64,000 nt of DNA from CAZGAH01 sp964523295 (GCA_964523295.1 CAZGAH010000001.1:1-64000); one strand, 5' to 3'; positions 9,811-19,160 are shown, counted from the stretch's first letter. Notes: generated by a model from the letters alone, not told the origin. Numbers and translations are program-made.

Positions 9811-10615
9811 TTGCCCGGGTCCGATGTCCGGCCTGTGGCAGCGTGTAGCGCAAAAGCGGTCTTCGGGCCGCTTTTCGCTTCTTCGGGCATCTGGTCTCCT
9901 GGCTGCGCTGCTGCTGTGCTGGGGGCTCCTTTCTGTCTGGAGCGTGACGACCGCGGACATTTCGACTGCGGGCAGGCGGGACTGCGTCTCCGTTGCATTT
10001 GCTGCGCAGAAACCGGCCGCGGCCGCAGGGGAGCAGCGCGTACGCGAGGTCATTGACGGGGATACGCTGCGGCTGGACTCCGGCGTCGTTGTCCGGCTCA
10101 AGGAAATCGACGCGCCCGAGCTCGGGCACGGAAAAGCGCCTGACCAGTATTACGCGCAGCAGGCGCGCGACGGCTTGCGGGCTTTGAGCCTCGGGCGGGG
10201 CATCCGTCTGGAAACCGGGGTCGTATCCGCCGACCGCTATGGCCGGGTGTTGGCCTGCGCGTACGGAGCGGATGGTCGCTGCCTCAATGAGGTGCTCCTC
10301 GAGCAGGGGCTGGCCGTGTATTACCCGCATCCAGGCCAGCCCTCGCCCCTGTCCGGGCGGTTGCTGGGGGCCCAGGTCTCGGCCATGGATCGAGGCGCCG
10401 GTTTCTGGGCCACCATGCTGCGGCGGCCCGAAATGAAGCAGCCCTGCGTCGGCAATTCCCGCAGTCTCCGATTTTTTCCCGCGGGCTGTCGTTTCGGCAA
10501 CGCTATTCGTCGCTCCGGTCGCGTGGCGTTCGCATCGGCGGAGCAGGCCTTCCGGGCTGGTTACGCCCCGGCGCGACCCTGCGGATTCTGGCCTTTGGCG
10601 GATGCGGTACGCTGA
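9800..10615 (+). CDS. secreted thermonuclease (SNase-like) with a degenerate Ada-like tail
   Basis: Staphylococcal-nuclease-fold protein that probably cleaves nucleic acids outside the cytoplasm. A hydrophobic export segment (LLAALLLCWGLLSVWSV) is followed by the SNase core. The core has VIDGDTLRLDSGVVVRLKEIDAPE, with the expected Arg, Asp and Glu, and the second Arg in DRYGRVLA. The C-terminal part resembles the small Cys-containing domain often appended to such nucleases (VGN..S..F...C ... F.S..EA...GY), but the usual His and one Cys are replaced. The ATG at 9800 overlaps the rpoD end by 11 bp; ATG 9824 is an alternative that still includes the export signal. Confidence 0.8.
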   Translation: MKTNCPGPMSGLWQRVAQKRSSGRFSLLRASGLLAALLLCWGLLSVWSVTTADISTAGRRDCVSVAFAAQKPAAAAGEQRVREVIDGDTLRLDSGVVVRLKEIDAPELGHGKAPDQYYAQQARDGLRALSLGRGIRLETGVVSADRYGRVLACAYGADGRCLNEVLLEQGLAVYYPHPGQPSPLSGRLLGAQVSAMDRGAGFWATMLRRPEMKQPCVGNSRSLRFFPAGCRFGNAIRRSGRVAFASAEQAFRAGYAPARPCGFWPLADAVR

Positions 10616-10690
10616 CAGGACGCATTCGCCCGAATCTTCTGGACATGCATGCAGACGATGGATTCCGCCTGGAGTCCATGTGCAATGTGA

Positions 10691-10719
10691 TTGCCATTTC
10701 CGGGGCGGTTCTTTACACT
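10691..10719 (+). promoter_or_regulatory. sigma-70 promoter for trpB2
   Basis: TTGCCA at 10691-10696, a 17-bp spacer, and TACACT at 10714-10719 (5/6 and 4/6 matches). Transcription would start about 25 nt before the trpB2 ribosome binding site (AAAGGAG). Confidence 0.6.
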
Positions 10720-10749
10720 CGTGCAAATACGTTTCAAAGGAGCTGTCGC

Positions 10750-12099
10750 ATGGATACCCGTATTCTGTTGCCTGAGAGCGAAATCCCCCGCGCGTGGTAT
10801 AATGTGCTGCCGGACCTGCCCACGCCGCTTCCGCCCCCGCTCAATCCGCAGACGCATGAGCCGGTTTCGCCGGAGATGCTGGCGACGATTTTTCCGCCGG
10901 AGCTGATTGCCCAGGAGATGTCGCCCGAGCGCTGGATTCCTATCCCCGAGCCGGTGCTGGATATTTACCGCCTCTGGCGGCCCACGCCGCTGGTCCGTGC
11001 GCGGCGTCTGGAGAAGATGCTGGGAACCAAGGCCCGGATTTATTATAAGAACGAGTCGGTTTCGCCCGCCGGATCGCACAAGCCGAATACCTCGGTCCCC
11101 CAGACCTATTTCAACAAGATTGCCGGAATAGAGCGCCTGGCGACAGAGACGGGTGCCGGACAATGGGGTACGGCCCTGGCCTTTGCCTGCAAGATGTTCG
11201 GTATGGAATGTACCGTCTATATGGTCAAGGTCAGCTTTACGCAGAAGCCGTATCGCGGCATTCTCATTCGTTCGTACGGTGCGGAGATTTTTCCTTCGCC
11301 ATCGGACCGGACCGAGTTCGGTCGCAGGATGCTGGCCGAGGACCCGGACAGCGCCGGCAGTCTGGGGCTGGCCATTTCCGAGGCCGTGGAAGACGCGGCC
11401 AAACACCCGAATACGAATTACGCCCTGGGCAGCGTGCTCAACCATGTCATCCTGCACCAGACCGTAACCGGTCTGGAGACCAAACGACAGCTGGAGCTGG
11501 CCGGCGAGCAGCCGGACGTGCTCATCGGCTGCGTGGGCGGTGGCAGCAATTTTGGTGGCTTTGTGGTGCCCTTTCTGCCTGACAAGCTGGCCGGCAAGAA
11601 GATTCGTTTTCTCGGGGCCGAGCCGGAGGCCTGTCCGACGCTGACGCGCGGGCAGTATCGCTACGATTTTGGCGACGTGGCCTGCCTTACGCCCCTGCTG
11701 AAAATGCATACCCTGGGCCATGGTTTTTATCCTCCGCCGATTCATGCCGGCGGCTTGCGCTATCATGGCGACGCGCCCATCGTGTGCAGCCTCGTCAATG
11801 ACGGGCTGGCCGAGGCCAAGGCCTATTATCAGACGGACGTGTTCGAGGCCGCGCGCCTGTTTCTCGCCTCGGAGGGATTTTTGCCCGCTCCGGAAACCGC
11901 CCACGCCATCCAGGCGACGATCGAGGAGGCCCGGGACGCCGAGCCGGGGAAGGTCATCGTTTTTCTCTATTCCGGGCACGGGCTGCTGGACCTGGGCGCT
12001 TACGAAACGTATCTGCAGGGAGGCTTGACCAACTACGCCTATCCCGACGAAGCGATCAGGAAGGCTTTGGAGTGTTGCCCTGTCGTGAAGGGCGCGTAA
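10750..12099 (+). CDS. trpB2: TrpB2-type tryptophan synthase beta chain
   Basis: PLP enzyme of the TrpB2 branch, expected to join indole and serine to tryptophan. It often occurs without a neighbouring trpA, as here. The PLP lysine is K111 in GSHKPNTSV. Other features are TETGAGQWGTALA, a glycine-rich phosphate loop CVGGGSNFGG, and the HAGGLRYHG region typical of this subgroup. The 449-residue length and the N-terminal extension (LLPESEIPRAWYNVLPDLP) fit TrpB2 better than TrpB1. The start at 10750 is preceded by AAAGGAG. Flanked by a promoter upstream and a hairpin downstream, so probably monocistronic. Confidence 0.93.
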   Translation: MDTRILLPESEIPRAWYNVLPDLPTPLPPPLNPQTHEPVSPEMLATIFPPELIAQEMSPERWIPIPEPVLDIYRLWRPTPLVRARRLEKMLGTKARIYYKNESVSPAGSHKPNTSVPQTYFNKIAGIERLATETGAGQWGTALAFACKMFGMECTVYMVKVSFTQKPYRGILIRSYGAEIFPSPSDRTEFGRRMLAEDPDSAGSLGLAISEAVEDAAKHPNTNYALGSVLNHVILHQTVTGLETKRQLELAGEQPDVLIGCVGGGSNFGGFVVPFLPDKLAGKKIRFLGAEPEACPTLTRGQYRYDFGDVACLTPLLKMHTLGHGFYPPPIHAGGLRYHGDAPIVCSLVNDGLAEAKAYYQTDVFEAARLFLASEGFLPAPETAHAIQATIEEARDAEPGKVIVFLYSGHGLLDLGAYETYLQGGLTNYAYPDEAIRKALECCPVVKGA

Positions 12100-12128
12100 C
12101 GATTTGCCGTATCTCGCATCAATGACGA

Positions 12129-12164
12129 CCGGTGCGGCAGACAGCGAACAGCCTGCCGCACCGG
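12129..12164 (+). terminator. 12-bp perfect hairpin after trpB2
   Basis: Arms CCGGTGCGGCAG and CTGCCGCACCGG pair perfectly around a 12-nt loop. There is no T tract, so termination strength is uncertain. Confidence 0.5.
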
Positions 12165-12197
12165 CCGGATGGTCCCTCGGTGCGTGAGGAGAGTGTC

Positions 12198-13247
12198 ATG
12201 AAAGACAGAACGATGCGTCCGGTCTGTGATTTTTCGGACCAGGAACAGCTCTGTCAGACCTTGAACAAGGCTGGCGTGCCGCATGATCCCAAATGGCGGA
12301 CGCTGATTCTGTTCATGCGCGGACTGAGGAATTACCATGTCCTGACCGATACGCAGAAATCCGCCATCCAGGAGCTGGTGGTCAACACGCTCAAGGAGAA
12401 GAATTTCTCGGACGAGAATTATCATCGTGTCGTTGCCCGTAAGCAGGAAATCATCAACGGACCCTGTCATAACAAGTTGCAGTCCGCCCTGGCCGAGACT
12501 GCGGCGATGGTCAAAGAATTTCGCGCTTTGCTCACCCGGCGCAGCGGCGATGTCTCCTCGTTGGAGAATGTCACCGTCAAGGCCATTCAGGAAAATAGCG
12601 ATCCGGACGCGATGATCGCCCAGATACGCCAGGCCTTTCGCGAGCTGGCGGAAACCATGCAGTCCGATGCCGCCTCGCTCGAACGCATCAGCCGCACGGA
12701 CAGTCTGACCAATCTGAACAATCGGCGCGCGTTCGACGAATTCATGGAGTCCGCGGTGCAGGGCTGGCTCCAGCACCGGAGTAGCCCGTTGACCTTGATG
12801 ATGATCGATATCGACCACTTCAAGCTTTTCAACGACAACTACGGGCATCGCATCGGCGACCAGGCCCTGGCTACCGTCGCCTCGCTGATCCGGCGTCAAT
12901 GCGAGGCGCATCAGACCCATTCGAAATTGTCGGTCTTTCCCGCGCGGTACGGAGGCGAGGAATTCGCCGTGGTCATGCCCGGCGTGGACGAGGCATTGGC
13001 CAGGGACTGGGCCGAGGAACTACGCGGATCGGTCGCCCGCTACAATTTCATCATCCGCGACGCCGACGGCGATGTGCTCAAGCGGGGGATTCACATCACC
13101 GTCAGCATCGGCGTCGGCTCGATGCAGGAATCCTGGCGCGGGGCCTATGTCGAAAATCTCATCGACGCGGCGGACAAGGCCCTCTATGCGGCAAAAGCCG
13201 CCGGGCGTAACCAGGTTGTCGTCCACGGCGAACTCATTGGCCGGTAA
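12198..13247 (+). CDS. GGDEF-domain diguanylate cyclase
   Basis: Probably makes cyclic di-GMP. A roughly 180-residue N-terminal helical region without a recognised sensor precedes the cyclase domain, which begins near SRTDSLTNLNNRRAFDEFM. Metal-binding D in MMIDIDHFKLFND and the signature YGGEEFAVV (GGEEF) are intact. The inhibitory RxxD site normally found just upstream of the signature is absent (KLSV in its place), so product inhibition may be lost. No membrane segment. The start at 12198 follows GAGGAG; an upstream in-frame ATG has no ribosome site. Confidence 0.9.
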   Translation: MKDRTMRPVCDFSDQEQLCQTLNKAGVPHDPKWRTLILFMRGLRNYHVLTDTQKSAIQELVVNTLKEKNFSDENYHRVVARKQEIINGPCHNKLQSALAETAAMVKEFRALLTRRSGDVSSLENVTVKAIQENSDPDAMIAQIRQAFRELAETMQSDAASLERISRTDSLTNLNNRRAFDEFMESAVQGWLQHRSSPLTLMMIDIDHFKLFNDNYGHRIGDQALATVASLIRRQCEAHQTHSKLSVFPARYGGEEFAVVMPGVDEALARDWAEELRGSVARYNFIIRDADGDVLKRGIHITVSIGVGSMQESWRGAYVENLIDAADKALYAAKAAGRNQVVVHGELIGR

Positions 13248-13349
13248 CGGCTGTTCTCGCAGGGCAACGCCGGCATCGACGCTCTGTGCCCGGAGCGCAG
13301 CGTTCGCCTGTCGTGTCTGTGGGCCGCCTCGCGGCATGTCCTGCTGCGG

Positions 13350-14801
13350 ATGCATCGCCATGCCCGTTTCCTGACTATGCGCAATCCCACCCTGGATTCC
13401 CCGCGCGGCGGCGAAGCTGACTGCCGGCAGGACCTGGCCGATTCCGTCAGGTCGCGGTCCTCCTATGCAAGCATCATTGCCCTGGCCTTGCCGCAGATGA
13501 TCATGATGTTCTTTCATTTTTTTATCGGTTTTGTGGATGTTTACGTGGCCGGGCTGCTGGGAACGGATATTCAGGCCTCGCTGGGAATGATCACCCAGTG
13601 TCTCATGTTCTTTCAGCTCTTCGCCATGGCCGTGGGCAACGCGAGCGTGGCCGCCATCGGTCAATCGCTGGGCGCCTGCCTGCCCTATCGGGCCAGACGC
13701 TACGTCGGGCTGAGTCTGCTGCTCGTCGTTGGGCTTAGCGCGGTGATCATGCTTGCCGGATTCATGTTTCAGGAGACCTTGCTGGGAACCTTGCTCCGCG
13801 TGCCGGCGTCCATCCGTCCGGTGACGGACTACTTTTTTCCCGTCGCCCTGTTGACCGTGCCAGCCTACAGCGTGCTTATCGGCAGCAACGCGGTGTTTCG
13901 GGCGTATCGTTCGGTGAATATTCCGCTGTTTGCCATTGTGCTGGTCGCCGTGTTGAATGCCGTCGGGGACTTCGGGCTGGGGTTGGGCTGGTGGGGCCTT
14001 CCCAGGCTGGGCATGAAGGGATTGATCTGGTCGACGTTTTTTTCCTTGCTGGCTGGGGCGTTGCTGAATCTGTACGTGCTCCGGCGTCGCCGGCTGCTTA
14101 CCCTTCAGGCCGTGCCCCCGTGGCGCTGGTGCCGCGTGGCCGTGCGCTACCTGTACAAGGTCGCCTGGCCGGCTGGCGGCATGAACCTGCTCTGGCATAC
14201 GGCCTATCTGGTGTTGTTTTCGATCACGGCCACCCTGCCCACGGACGCCGTCGCGGCCCTGGCCGGAATGACCGCAGGACTGCGCATTGAGGCCATTCTT
14301 TTTCTGCCGGGATTTGCCTTCAACCTTACGGCGGCGATTGTCGTCGGCCACGCGCTCGGCGCCGGTCAACCCGAGGAGGCCAGGCGTGCGGGGCTGAAGA
14401 TACTCATGCTGGGCTGCGTCGTTATCGGTGCCTTCGGCCTGCTGCTCTGGACCCAGGTCGGACCGGTCGCCGAGCTGCTCAGCGCCGATCCCCGGGTCCG
14501 GCATCACACCATGCAGTATTTGTATTACAACATCCTGGGTATCCCCTTTACCGTGGCCACCATGGTCCTGAGCGGCATCATGAGCGGCGCCGGAGCGACC
14601 GTATACAACCTGTTCCTGTTCGGTACCTCGGCCTGGCTGATCCGGCTTCCGCTGGCCTGGTTTCTGGGCCACCTCTGGTGGCGCGACGCCGACGGGGTCT
14701 GGGCGGCCATGCTCGTCTCCCAGGTCCTGCTTTCGCTGGCGCTGCTGTATATGTTCCTGTATCGCGACTGGAGCCGGTTTACCTTGAAGAAGAGCGCCTG
14801 A
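13350..14801 (+). CDS. MATE-family efflux transporter
   Basis: Multidrug or metabolite exporter of the inner membrane, driven by Na+ or H+. The protein of about 480 residues has around 12 hydrophobic segments in two similar halves. The first membrane helix includes IIALALPQMIMMFFHFFIGFVDVYVAG, and each half carries the paired glycine and Pro motifs of the family. The soluble first 35 residues are poorly conserved, and the start is uncertain (ATG 13350 or 13377; neither has a good ribosome site). Follows the GGDEF gene by about 100 bp. Confidence 0.88.
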   Translation: MHRHARFLTMRNPTLDSPRGGEADCRQDLADSVRSRSSYASIIALALPQMIMMFFHFFIGFVDVYVAGLLGTDIQASLGMITQCLMFFQLFAMAVGNASVAAIGQSLGACLPYRARRYVGLSLLLVVGLSAVIMLAGFMFQETLLGTLLRVPASIRPVTDYFFPVALLTVPAYSVLIGSNAVFRAYRSVNIPLFAIVLVAVLNAVGDFGLGLGWWGLPRLGMKGLIWSTFFSLLAGALLNLYVLRRRRLLTLQAVPPWRWCRVAVRYLYKVAWPAGGMNLLWHTAYLVLFSITATLPTDAVAALAGMTAGLRIEAILFLPGFAFNLTAAIVVGHALGAGQPEEARRAGLKILMLGCVVIGAFGLLLWTQVGPVAELLSADPRVRHHTMQYLYYNILGIPFTVATMVLSGIMSGAGATVYNLFLFGTSAWLIRLPLAWFLGHLWWRDADGVWAAMLVSQVLLSLALLYMFLYRDWSRFTLKKSA

Positions 14802-14935
14802 GCCGGGATGGCATCGGTGAGCCCGGCGTCCGTCTTCGCCTTTTTCAACGCCGGGCACGCGCCTCCGCGCCGATTATCTTGTTTTATCGGGGAAATCTTT
14901 TTACATTCTCCGCGTCGCGCAGATTTCGCGTGCGT

Positions 14936-14952
14936 TTGGCCTCTTTTTTGCT
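14936..14952 (+). promoter_or_regulatory. sigma-54-like -24/-12 promoter for the lipoprotein operon
   Basis: TTGGC and TTGCT elements give GG (14938-14939), exactly ten bases, then GC (14950-14951), as expected for RpoN. The middle ACG of the -24 box is not conserved. Predicted start is about 50 nt before the 15010 ATG. No enhancer-binding protein is encoded nearby. Confidence 0.4.
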
Positions 14953-15009
14953 TAAATTCCTGATGGAATCCTTCTGTCGCAGGAATGAGCTGCAAGGAAA
15001 GCGCTGACC

Positions 15010-17211
15010 ATGAACAGGTTGCCGATACTGCTGACGCTGGCCCTGGTGCTGGGGCTGACGGCGTGCGCCCATGTGGGGCAGGAGCCTGCCTCGCCCTCGG
15101 TGCCGCGCTCTGGTGAGGCCACGGCAACGCAGGAGGCCTTTCAGGGCGTCAGACAATCGCCGCTGCGCGAGGGTACGGTCGCTCCCGAGGTATACCGGCT
15201 GTTCAAGGGCGAGTATGCGGTCTCGGACTCCTTGCAGCGCCGGGCTCCCGCGTCCATAGCCGTTCTGCCCTTCAGCGGTGATCCCCGGAACTGGAATTTC
15301 GTTCCCGCGGGGACGAGTCCGACTGAGGTTGTCCGGCGCGGGCTGTACAATCATCTGGCCTCGTTGCCATTCCGCGACGTAGAACTGCGCGAGGTGGACG
15401 ACAGACTGGCCGGCGCCGGTCTCTCCTCGCCGCTGAAATTCCTGCCCCTGCTGCAATCCAATCCCAAACGTCTGCGGGACATCCTCAATGTGGACGCCGT
15501 GGTCGTCGGCGAAGTGACGCATTTCGACCGGGTTTACCTGGGGCTGGTGTCGCAGGTGGCTGTCGGGTGCAGCGTGGAATTGCGCGATCTGGAAACCGGG
15601 GAACTCCTCTGGCGGGCGCAGCATGTCAGCCGCGAACTTGGCGGCGGCGTTTCGCTGGACATCGTTGGCGCGGTGTTCGGCGCCCTGTCCTCGATTTGGA
15701 GTATGCGCGAGGTCGAGCTGCAGCGCGAGGCCGATAATCTCTTCCGGGAAATAGTGCTTACGCTCGAGCAAAGTCTGCCGCTCAATTTTGGCGGGGGCGA
15801 GCGGCCAAAAAGCGTGCCGCCGCGTATTGATTTGTTTGTCTGCATCAACGGAGACAAGGTGCTGGGCGAGGGCGACGCCGTCGGGTTCCGGCTGGTGGGT
15901 GACCCGGGCAACAGGGCCACGGCCGAACTGGTTGGTTTTCGTGGCGGCATCGAACTGCATCCCTTGCCTGAGACGGCGAAACAGTCGCTTTGGGGGCAGG
16001 TACGCCGGGAAATCATCGAAGAATATAGACGCAGCGGCCGTACTGCGACTCCGGAAATATTGGGCGGCGTGGATCGTGAACTCCGCACGCGCGAAATCTA
16101 CGAAGGCGAGTATAAGATTCTGCCCGGCGAAAAGGCCACCTCGCTCGTGGCCAAGGGATATCTCGAGAGTCGCAGCGGTTTGAGGGCCGAGGCCTGGGCC
16201 ACGGGACGCCAGGTGGTTATTGACGGCAAGTCCAGCGATCCGCCGCAGGGACTGGTCGCCGAGGCCCTGGATCGTTCGCTGCGGCTCCGGTGGACGCCTC
16301 TGCCCGGGGTCGATGTGACCGGGTATGAGGTGCTGCGTAGCGATAACGCGCTCAGCGGGTTTGAGACCGTGCTCTCGACCGAGCGTCCGGAGTGCGTGAT
16401 CGAGCGGCTGCTGAATTTCGAGCCGGCCTATTACAAGGTCCGCGCCTTGAATCGCGCCGGCAATCCGGGTCAGGAGAGCGAGCCCCTGCGGGCACGGGCC
16501 TTGCCCGAGCCCGGACTGGACGACATGCCGCGACCGGAATCCCGTTTGGCGGGATCGCTGGAGGGGCAGGCCCTGCTGGTCAGGGAGAAGAGTCCCTTTA
16601 CCGTGACCGGCGTCTACGTCGTCCCCTCCGGGGCTGCCTTGCACATCGAGCCGGGCGTAGAAATGCACTTCGCCTCGGGCGCGGCGTTGCAGGTCAGGGG
16701 CGGCGAGTTGCTGGTCTGGGGGCGGCATGATCGGCCGGTGCGTTTTTCTCCGGCCAGCGGCGGGGCAGGCAGCTATGAAGGTCTGGTTCTCGATGGCGCG
16801 CGTCGGGCAAGGCTCGAGCACGCCCATATCGAGCACGCGGCAACAGGTCTGCGCGTGCGCGCTTGCGCAGCGGAAATACTGAACGGGCGGATTTCCGGCG
16901 CGACGCAATCGGGACTGGCCTTCGAGGAGGGCGCACGCCCGGTCATGCGCTGCTCGCGCGTGGCCGATAACCAGGGCATGGGCGGCCTGGTCATCGAGGG
17001 CGAGGGCGTTCGGCCCGATGTTCATGGGAACGATTTCGAGAACAACGCGCCGTTTCATATTCAGAGTTTTCCGGCCGTGGAGTATGATTTTTCCGGTAAC
17101 TGGTGGGGCGACGGCGGCCCGCGCGCGGACTCGGTACTCGGCACGCTGCGTCTGGAGCCTGCGCTGGCCGGGCCGGCAGCCCGGTCCGGAGCGTGCCTGC
17201 GTAGCGATTGA
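15010..17211 (+). CDS. large lipoprotein: GNA1162-like + fibronectin III + beta-helix
   Basis: 733-residue outer-envelope lipoprotein. The lipobox LTAC puts the lipidated Cys at residue 19. Residues about 75-260 resemble the DUF799/GNA1162 family (ASIAVLPFSGDPRNWNFVPAG; VDAVVVGEVTHFD). A middle region without a known domain follows. Then comes a fibronectin type III-like unit (GLVAEALDRSLRLRWTPLPG, VTGYEVLRSDN) and a right-handed beta-helix-like repeat with stacked short strands (ALHIEPGVEMHFASG; LEHAHIEHAATGLRV). The start has a weak AAGGAAA site. First of three closely spaced genes with a possible sigma-54 promoter. The exact role is unknown; an outer-membrane or cell-surface assembly function is a guess. 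Confidence 0.75.
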   Translation: MNRLPILLTLALVLGLTACAHVGQEPASPSVPRSGEATATQEAFQGVRQSPLREGTVAPEVYRLFKGEYAVSDSLQRRAPASIAVLPFSGDPRNWNFVPAGTSPTEVVRRGLYNHLASLPFRDVELREVDDRLAGAGLSSPLKFLPLLQSNPKRLRDILNVDAVVVGEVTHFDRVYLGLVSQVAVGCSVELRDLETGELLWRAQHVSRELGGGVSLDIVGAVFGALSSIWSMREVELQREADNLFREIVLTLEQSLPLNFGGGERPKSVPPRIDLFVCINGDKVLGEGDAVGFRLVGDPGNRATAELVGFRGGIELHPLPETAKQSLWGQVRREIIEEYRRSGRTATPEILGGVDRELRTREIYEGEYKILPGEKATSLVAKGYLESRSGLRAEAWATGRQVVIDGKSSDPPQGLVAEALDRSLRLRWTPLPGVDVTGYEVLRSDNALSGFETVLSTERPECVIERLLNFEPAYYKVRALNRAGNPGQESEPLRARALPEPGLDDMPRPESRLAGSLEGQALLVREKSPFTVTGVYVVPSGAALHIEPGVEMHFASGAALQVRGGELLVWGRHDRPVRFSPASGGAGSYEGLVLDGARRARLEHAHIEHAATGLRVRACAAEILNGRISGATQSGLAFEEGARPVMRCSRVADNQGMGGLVIEGEGVRPDVHGNDFENNAPFHIQSFPAVEYDFSGNWWGDGGPRADSVLGTLRLEPALAGPAARSGACLRSD

Positions 17212-17270
17212 GGCGCGGGTGCCGGGCGCGCAACCAGGCGTCGGACTTTTCAGCAAAAGGAGCGGTGGCT

Positions 17271-18365
17271 ATGTCCTTGTCCGTACCACAATACACGCTG
17301 CTGGCGCTTACCCTGGCCTGGGCGCTGCTCGGAGCCGCCGGCGGCGGACAGGCGGCGCAGACCGAGGAAGAGCCCGGCGTCGGTCAGGGAGTGCAGCAGG
17401 TCGGGCAATACGGCCACATCGACTGGCTGAACATGCGGGTTCAGGCGCGGGGGCTCGGCATGGCGCCAGCCAATGTCCAGAATCCCTACCTGACGCGGGC
17501 CATGGCCTCGCGGGCCGCGTTGCTCGACGCGCGTCGCAATCTGCTGGAGGTGCTCAAGGACGTCTACGTGGACTCCGAGACGCGGGTGCTGGATTTCATG
17601 ACCCAGAGCGACGTAGTCGTCAATCGCATCGAGGGAGTCTTGCAGTCTGCCAGGCTTGAGAGTCAGCGCGAACTCCCCGGAGGCGGATGCGAGGTGTTGT
17701 TGTCCATTCCGCTGAGCGGTAAGTTGGGCGAGGAGTTGTCCCGGTTGCCCGCGCCGGCGCAAAGGGTGGCCGGGGCGGCGCAGTCGCCGGCGCAGTCTCC
17801 GGCGCAGGGGTGGATCGGATTGCTTACCAGGCCAGACCAGGTCAAAGGGCCGGAGTCGACGCTCACGCCGCCGACAGCCCCGCAGCCTCCGTCACAACCG
17901 GCGTTGCCTGGTCCTCCCGTGGTCAAACCCGCGCCCAGGCCCAAGTCCTGGCCAGCGGAGACCGCCCCGGAACCGCCGGCTCAACCCCCTGCGATAGCGC
18001 CGGTCGTGTCGCCGACTGGCTTGAGCCAGGCCTACACCGGCGTGGTTATCGACGCGCGGGGCCTGAATTTTCAGCCTTCGCTGCGTCCTGAGCTGTTCGG
18101 CCCGCGCAGTCTGCTTTTTCCCGGCCCCAAGGTGGACGCCAAGACTGCCGCCCGCAATGGCTTTGCCCGCTACTACCGCAGTCTGGATCAGGCGCAGCAG
18201 AGCAAAACCGTGGGAGCGATGCCGTTGACCCTCAAGGCTCGAGGTTTGTTTCAGGGAAATCCGGGCCGGCTTGAACTCAGCGTAGAGGATGCGCAGACCC
18301 TCGAGGCTCTGCTCTCCGAGTCGGGCAACGTGCTCGACGAGTGCAAACTCGCCATCGTGATGTGA
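17271..18365 (+). CDS. LPP20/FlgP-like secreted protein with a Pro-rich linker
   Basis: The signal peptide (LLALTLAWALLGAAGGGQAAQ) lacks a lipobox. The domain around residues 60-150 (TRAMASRAALLDARRNLLEVLKDVYVDSETRVLDFM) matches the LPP20/FlgP type found in flagellar outer-membrane-associated proteins. A Pro-rich linker (about residues 190-265) contains a short AQSP repeat from 12-bp DNA repeats near 17780. The C-terminal part (YTGVVIDARGLNFQPSL) recurs in proteins of this type. The ATG at 17271 has AAAAGGAG upstream. The gap to the previous gene is 59 bp and to the next 24 bp. Confidence 0.7.
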   Translation: MSLSVPQYTLLALTLAWALLGAAGGGQAAQTEEEPGVGQGVQQVGQYGHIDWLNMRVQARGLGMAPANVQNPYLTRAMASRAALLDARRNLLEVLKDVYVDSETRVLDFMTQSDVVVNRIEGVLQSARLESQRELPGGGCEVLLSIPLSGKLGEELSRLPAPAQRVAGAAQSPAQSPAQGWIGLLTRPDQVKGPESTLTPPTAPQPPSQPALPGPPVVKPAPRPKSWPAETAPEPPAQPPAIAPVVSPTGLSQAYTGVVIDARGLNFQPSLRPELFGPRSLLFPGPKVDAKTAARNGFARYYRSLDQAQQSKTVGAMPLTLKARGLFQGNPGRLELSVEDAQTLEALLSESGNVLDECKLAIVM

Positions 18366-18389
18366 CCCCCGCCAGCGCGGAGATCTCGT

Positions 18390-19160
18390 ATGTCCGAAAG
18401 CCCCTACGTCAGCCCGTTCCGGAACTATCGTGGCCGTTGCCGGCCCCGGGAGGGGGAGTTCGCATTCCAGGTCGTCAACGAGCAGACGGATTTGTGGATC
18501 GTGGCGGATGGGGACCTGAGCGAGCAGGTGCAGCAGGTCGTTCATACGCTGCGCGCGCAGCTGAAGGCCTGCATCACGCTTAACCCTGCTTTCCGGCATA
18601 GCCTGACGCCCGTTCCGGTGAATTCCGACGCGGCGCCCTTGCTGCGGGACATGGCCGAGGCCGCGCGCCGCTGCGGCGTGGGGCCCATGGCCGCCGTGGC
18701 CGGAGCGTTGGCCGAGCATGTCTGTCGGGCCGTCGTGGCGCACAGTCCGAATCTGCTGGTGGAAAACGGCGGCGACCTCTTTCTTCATTCCGCGCGCGCG
18801 CGTGTGGTGGGGTTGCTGGCCGACCCCGCCGCCGGCGCGACGCTGGGATTGCAGCTCGAAGCGGCGGACTTCCCGCTTTCCTTGTGCGCCTCGTCGGCCA
18901 GCATCGGCCATTCCCTGAGCCTCGGCCAGGGGGATCTGGTCGTGGTGCGCGCCCGGAGCGGGAGCTTTGCGGACGCGGCGGCCACCGCCCTGTGCAACCG
19001 GCTGCACGACGCGCAAAGCATCGAACACGTTCTGGACTGCGCCAAAGAACTGGCCAGACCGGTACGCGACGCATGGCCCGGTCATCGGCTCGACGGCGTG
19101 TTGGCCCAGTGTCAGGGCCGGCTGGGCGTGTGGGGAAAAATGGAGCTGGTCATGCTGTAG
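18390..19160 (+). CDS. UPF0280 family protein (ApbE-like fold)
   Basis: 256 residues, close to family length. Recognised by the pattern FRNYRGRCRPREGEFAFQVVNEQTDLWIVAD, GPMAAVAGALAEHVCRAVVA and NLLVENGGDLFLHS, which is typical of UPF0280 and resembles the flavin-transferase ApbE in its NGGD region. The enzymatic function is not established. No signal peptide, so cytoplasmic. A GGAG site lies upstream. It ends the three-gene operon and is followed by a hairpin. Confidence 0.85.
   Translation: MSESPYVSPFRNYRGRCRPREGEFAFQVVNEQTDLWIVADGDLSEQVQQVVHTLRAQLKACITLNPAFRHSLTPVPVNSDAAPLLRDMAEAARRCGVGPMAAVAGALAEHVCRAVVAHSPNLLVENGGDLFLHSARARVVGLLADPAAGATLGLQLEAADFPLSLCASSASIGHSLSLGQGDLVVVRARSGSFADAAATALCNRLHDAQSIEHVLDCAKELARPVRDAWPGHRLDGVLAQCQGRLGVWGKMELVML

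Noticed and set aside
17760..17815. AQSP repeat in the LPP20-like gene as a surface antigen repeat
   Set aside because: Only about two and a half 12-bp units inside a Pro-rich linker; too short to be meaningful.
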